A stretch of DNA of 64,000 nt from JBBECJ01 sp963763325. Lineage in GTDB: Bacteria; Chloroflexota; Chloroflexia; Thermomicrobiales; CFX8. The position numbers were made by a program, and so were the translations under genes. Position 1 is the first letter of the stretch. Each line of letters starts with the position of its first letter. This document shows, piece after piece, positions 61,666 to 64,000 of this stretch. The stretch spans positions 70,797-134,796 of the forward strand of contig CAVXOL010000021.1 of the NCBI GenBank assembly GCA_963763325.1, in the 5' to 3' direction. Below the pieces are notes generated by a model. That model was not told the DNA's origin, did not search any database, and worked only from the letters and a program-made list of their open reading frames with translations.

Positions 61666-63204
61666 TTACTCCGGCCAGGAGACCTCGATCACCTGGCCCA
61701 TGCCCGGCATGGCGCCGTAGTTCGAGATGTAGAGGCTGCCGTTCTCACCGAAGGCCATACCGGCCGGCGTCATCAACCAGGTGCTGACGGCTGTCTCCTC
61801 GGTCACCGTCCCATCGGAAGCGACCTTGAAGAGCGCGCCGCCAACGGTCGACGGATCGGCCGGATCGGCATTCAGCAGGCCACCGGCCGTGAACTCGAGC
61901 ACGTAGAGGTTGCCGTCAGTGTCGAAGGCCAGGTCGATGATGTTGGTGAAGCCCTCGGCATAGATCGTTGGTTCCGCACCCGGCACGACGCGCCAGACCC
62001 TGGCCGCACCCGGCACGAACGGGAAGCCGGTCAATTCGCCGACGTAGAAGGCTCCATCCGGTCCCTGGACGACGCCGGTCGGCACCGCCTGCATCGGGAT
62101 CTGGGTGCCTGGCGGCAGGCCAAGGAACTCCGGCGCGTCAACCATGCGGTCCGCGAAGGCCGCCAGCGTCGAGATGTCGCCCTCATTGGGAACCCAGAGC
62201 AGCGCGTTGGCGCCGGAGTCGCTTACCGCGCCACCGTCAGGCGTCACGGCTGCTGAGAACGGGTTGGAGTCGATCGCGCCACCGTCCGGGTTGGCGACAC
62301 TCTCGTAGGCCGCGATGTCGATGATCGGGAACCAGCTCCCCTCTCCTGTCGCCACGATGACCTGGCCGAGACCAAGCGTCCGTCCGTTCTCGTCGAGCGC
62401 ATCGCGATCCTCAGCGGTGGCTCCAAGGCCCACGATCGCGTAGACGCCTTCGTCATCGACGACGACATCCTGCGGACCAACGTACTCATTCTCCGAGAAG
62501 AGGTACGAGGGGACATCGGTCATGACATCCTCGACCGAGCCGTCCTCGCTGATCATGCTGACTCTGCCGGACTTGCCGAAGCACAGTTCCGTCTCGTCTT
62601 CACCCTCTCCGACGGTGACGCAGTCGTCACCAGCCACGCCGGCCTGCGCAACATAGACGTTGCCGTCGTAAACTGCGATGCCGCGCGGGCTATTCAGCCC
62701 ATCGGCTATCACCTCGATGTGTACCGGCTCCTCGACCGCGGCCGTTGTGCCACCGAGCAGCGCGAGTTGCCCACGGACGGCGCCCGGCGGGTATACGCCG
62801 GTGTGGACATTGACGTAGAAACCGGCTGGATTGTTCACGATCGACGCCGCCAGCGCCGGATCGACGAGCCCGCAACCCTTGCTCAGGCCCGTTGCCGGTG
62901 CCTCGAACGGCACGACGACCGGCCCGGTTGTGCCGGGGCCACCTTCGTGGATATGGGCTGCAACCGGCGTATCGGTGCCGGCGACGCTCAACTGATAGCA
63001 GACCGTGTTGGCATCGAGATCGATCGTGACCCTGGCATAGCCGAAGCCATCCGGATCGCCGGGCGGAATGCCGTTGCCTCCGCTCAACGTTGCGAAGAGC
63101 GAGTAGATGTTCCCAGAAGGAGTCGGTCCCTGGGCGAGGACTGCTGCCGGCAGCAACAGCGCACAAGCCATGATGACCGCGAGGAGAGGGTGACGTACGT
63201 GCAT
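61666..63204 (-). CDS. Secreted CHRD domain / ScyD-ScyE-like protein
   Basis: A 512-residue exported protein. Signal peptide HPLLAVIMACALLLPAAVLA. Residues about 30-150 are a CHRD domain (FGYARVTIDLDANTVCYQLS, VAAHIHEGGPGTTGPVVVPF, FYVNVHTGVYPPGAVRGQL). The remainder is a ScyD/ScyE-type beta-propeller: IADGLNSPRGIAVYDGNVYV, YVGPQDVVVDDEGVYAIVGL, VPTGVVQGPDGAFYVGELTG, FTNIIDLAFDTDGNLYVLEF, WLMTPAGMAFGENGSLYISN. ScyD/E names come from cyanobacterial scytonemin clusters, but homologues here lack that context. Two 18-bp direct repeats lie upstream at 63264. Confidence 0.88.
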   Translation of the reverse strand: MHVRHPLLAVIMACALLLPAAVLAQGPTPSGNIYSLFATLSGGNGIPPGDPDGFGYARVTIDLDANTVCYQLSVAGTDTPVAAHIHEGGPGTTGPVVVPFEAPATGLSKGCGLVDPALAASIVNNPAGFYVNVHTGVYPPGAVRGQLALLGGTTAAVEEPVHIEVIADGLNSPRGIAVYDGNVYVAQAGVAGDDCVTVGEGEDETELCFGKSGRVSMISEDGSVEDVMTDVPSYLFSENEYVGPQDVVVDDEGVYAIVGLGATAEDRDALDENGRTLGLGQVIVATGEGSWFPIIDIAAYESVANPDGGAIDSNPFSAAVTPDGGAVSDSGANALLWVPNEGDISTLAAFADRMVDAPEFLGLPPGTQIPMQAVPTGVVQGPDGAFYVGELTGFPFVPGAARVWRVVPGAEPTIYAEGFTNIIDLAFDTDGNLYVLEFTAGGLLNADPADPSTVGGALFKVASDGTVTEETAVSTWLMTPAGMAFGENGSLYISNYGAMPGMGQVIEVSWPE

Positions 63205-63263
63205 CTCGCGACTCCATTCCTATAGAAACAGATGGTGGGCCACAATGGCCGACCGGCTTCATT

Positions 63264-63299
63264 GAGCATGATCGATTCAAAGAGCATGATCGCGTCAAA
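63264..63299. promoter_or_regulatory. Two adjacent 18-bp direct repeats
   Basis: GAGCATGATCGATTCAAA (63264-63281) is followed immediately by GAGCATGATCGCGTCAAA (63282-63299), differing at two bases, about 60 bases upstream of the CHRD/ScyD gene start. A candidate regulator-binding site. Confidence 0.45.
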
Positions 63300-63388
63300 A
63301 TGTCAATAGGCGCTGCGGACGTTCAACAGGGCATATCTGAGAGTGGAGAGCAGGGGCAGGAACTGCCCAGAGGGCGCCAACACAGCCT

Positions 63389-64000
63389 CTACTGTTGTTG
63401 GGTATGGCAGGCGTTCAGCATGGGCTGCAGCGCATCGATGAGAGCGGCGATGTGCTGCTGGAGACCCAGGCCACTGTCGAGCCAGGCGCTGCGGGGTGCG
63501 GCGGGATCGGTGACGAGGAGCTCGATCCCGGTGCGGTAGGTGGCGATTGCCTGTTCGAGCTCCCTTGCAGCCTGGCGGTGATCGGTTGTACGCGCAAGCA
63601 GATGCTGACCTCGTAGCTGGTGGGCGAGTGCCGTGACCTGATTAGCCGCAAAGCGAGCCGCGAGCAGGTCGAGGCGAACGAGGTCGCGGAAAGGCTCATT
63701 CGACACGTCCACCGCGAACTCGGCCAGCGAGATCACGCCGGCCAACTGTGGGATAGCGTGCTCGATGCTGGCCAGCCGCCGTTCGGTTGGCGGATCAGCG
63801 ATCTCCGGCCGGCAGTCGATCTCCCCGTCACTGACGATCGCGGACATTGCCCGCTCGAAACGACCGAAGAACTCAGCCATTGTCGCGGCGGCTGGTCCGA
63901 AGCGGTGGCGGCAGAAGTCGGCGACGATCTCCTCGACAGGTTCGTCGACATCCCAGGTCAGCCGGGCAACGACGTACAGGTTCAGCGGGTAAGCCCACCA
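63389..64000 (-). CDS. DUF4838-like (glycosidase-associated) protein, C-terminal part
   Basis: The minus frame is open from the window edge (first codon at 64000) to the stop at 63389, 203 residues. It begins WWAYPLNLYVVARLTWDVDE, PVEEIVADFCRHRFGPAAAT, then MAEFFGRFERAMSAIVSDGE, with a helical C-terminal domain (VRLDLLAARFAANQVTALAH). The WAYPLNxYVxxRLxWDxxxD pattern and FGPAAxxM resemble DUF4838 proteins, which carry a glycoside hydrolase-like barrel acting on uronic or hexosamine glycans. The N-terminal catalytic half is outside the window. Confidence 0.65.
   Translation of the reverse strand, partial: WWAYPLNLYVVARLTWDVDEPVEEIVADFCRHRFGPAAATMAEFFGRFERAMSAIVSDGEIDCRPEIADPPTERRLASIEHAIPQLAGVISLAEFAVDVSNEPFRDLVRLDLLAARFAANQVTALAHQLRGQHLLARTTDHRQAARELEQAIATYRTGIELLVTDPAAPRSAWLDSGLGLQQHIAALIDALQPMLNACHTQQQ

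Noticed and set aside
1..64000. tRNA, rRNA, prophage, transposase or integrase genes
   Set aside because: No T-loop-like tRNA signature, rRNA block or recombinase motif was recognised; this is a by-eye negative, not a covariance-model search.

Overview
The window is a GC-rich stretch of bacterial chromosome. Gene content suggests a Chloroflexota member near Thermomicrobia/Sphaerobacter: secreted CHRD/ScyD-like, phosphodiester-glycosidase and beta-propeller proteins, PRC-barrel proteins, LLM flavin enzymes, MmyB-type regulators, and a secreted C-terminal region that I associate with this phylum. That placement is inference from gene style; no rRNA, tRNA or phylogenetic marker search was possible. 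I saw no tRNA, rRNA, CRISPR array, prophage or transposase.

Layout. 1-5.9 kb (minus): a giant secreted beta-propeller/5'-nucleotidase, purD and a MarR regulator divergent from an MMPL exporter. 8.3-13.5 kb: peptidase E, a MalT-like LuxR ATPase, a GQGEG-repeat membrane protein, a nitroreductase. 13.6-18.4 kb: M24 peptidase-like protein, zinc-ribbon protein, DUF6159 membrane protein, MBL hydrolase. 18.6-23 kb: three DinB-type proteins, an AlkZ-like winged-helix protein and an organomercurial-lyase (MerB) homologue with an in-frame TGA at the catalytic cysteine and a SECIS-like hairpin just downstream. 23-26.6 kb: guaA and a c-di-GMP-I (GEMM) riboswitch ahead of two paralogous secreted proteins. 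26.9-37.3 kb: YgjP peptidase, DUF6582 genes, homocysteine S-methyltransferase, phosphodiester glycosidase, cupin, DUF2382 protein, methyltransferase, phosphotransferase, RidA. 37.6-47.2 kb: LLM oxidoreductase, two peptide-type ABC permeases, sulfurtransferase, cupin/TPR pair, MmyB regulator, FNT channel, PRC-barrel and GNAT genes. 47.3-64 kb: degenerate M48 protein with LemA, methyltransferase, second LuxR ATPase, beta-propeller, MBL hydrolase, XRE regulator, AzlCD, GNAT, DUF2277, a ThDP enzyme, SnoaL-type proteins, RidA, a CHRD/ScyD protein and the end of a DUF4838-like protein.

Two cross-cutting features stand out. First, about seventeen genes are broken by small indels, mostly one extra base, including housekeeping genes (purD, guaA). 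This is more consistent with residual sequencing error than decay. I list genes with up to two such breaks as CDS and those with five or more as pseudogene, and describe the inferred intact product. Second, the intergenic spaces carry many unrelated short-period or long inverted repeats (families A-G below), often next to gene ends.

All translations, motifs and repeat arms were read by eye. Family names come from recognising sequence style and motifs, not from database searches.
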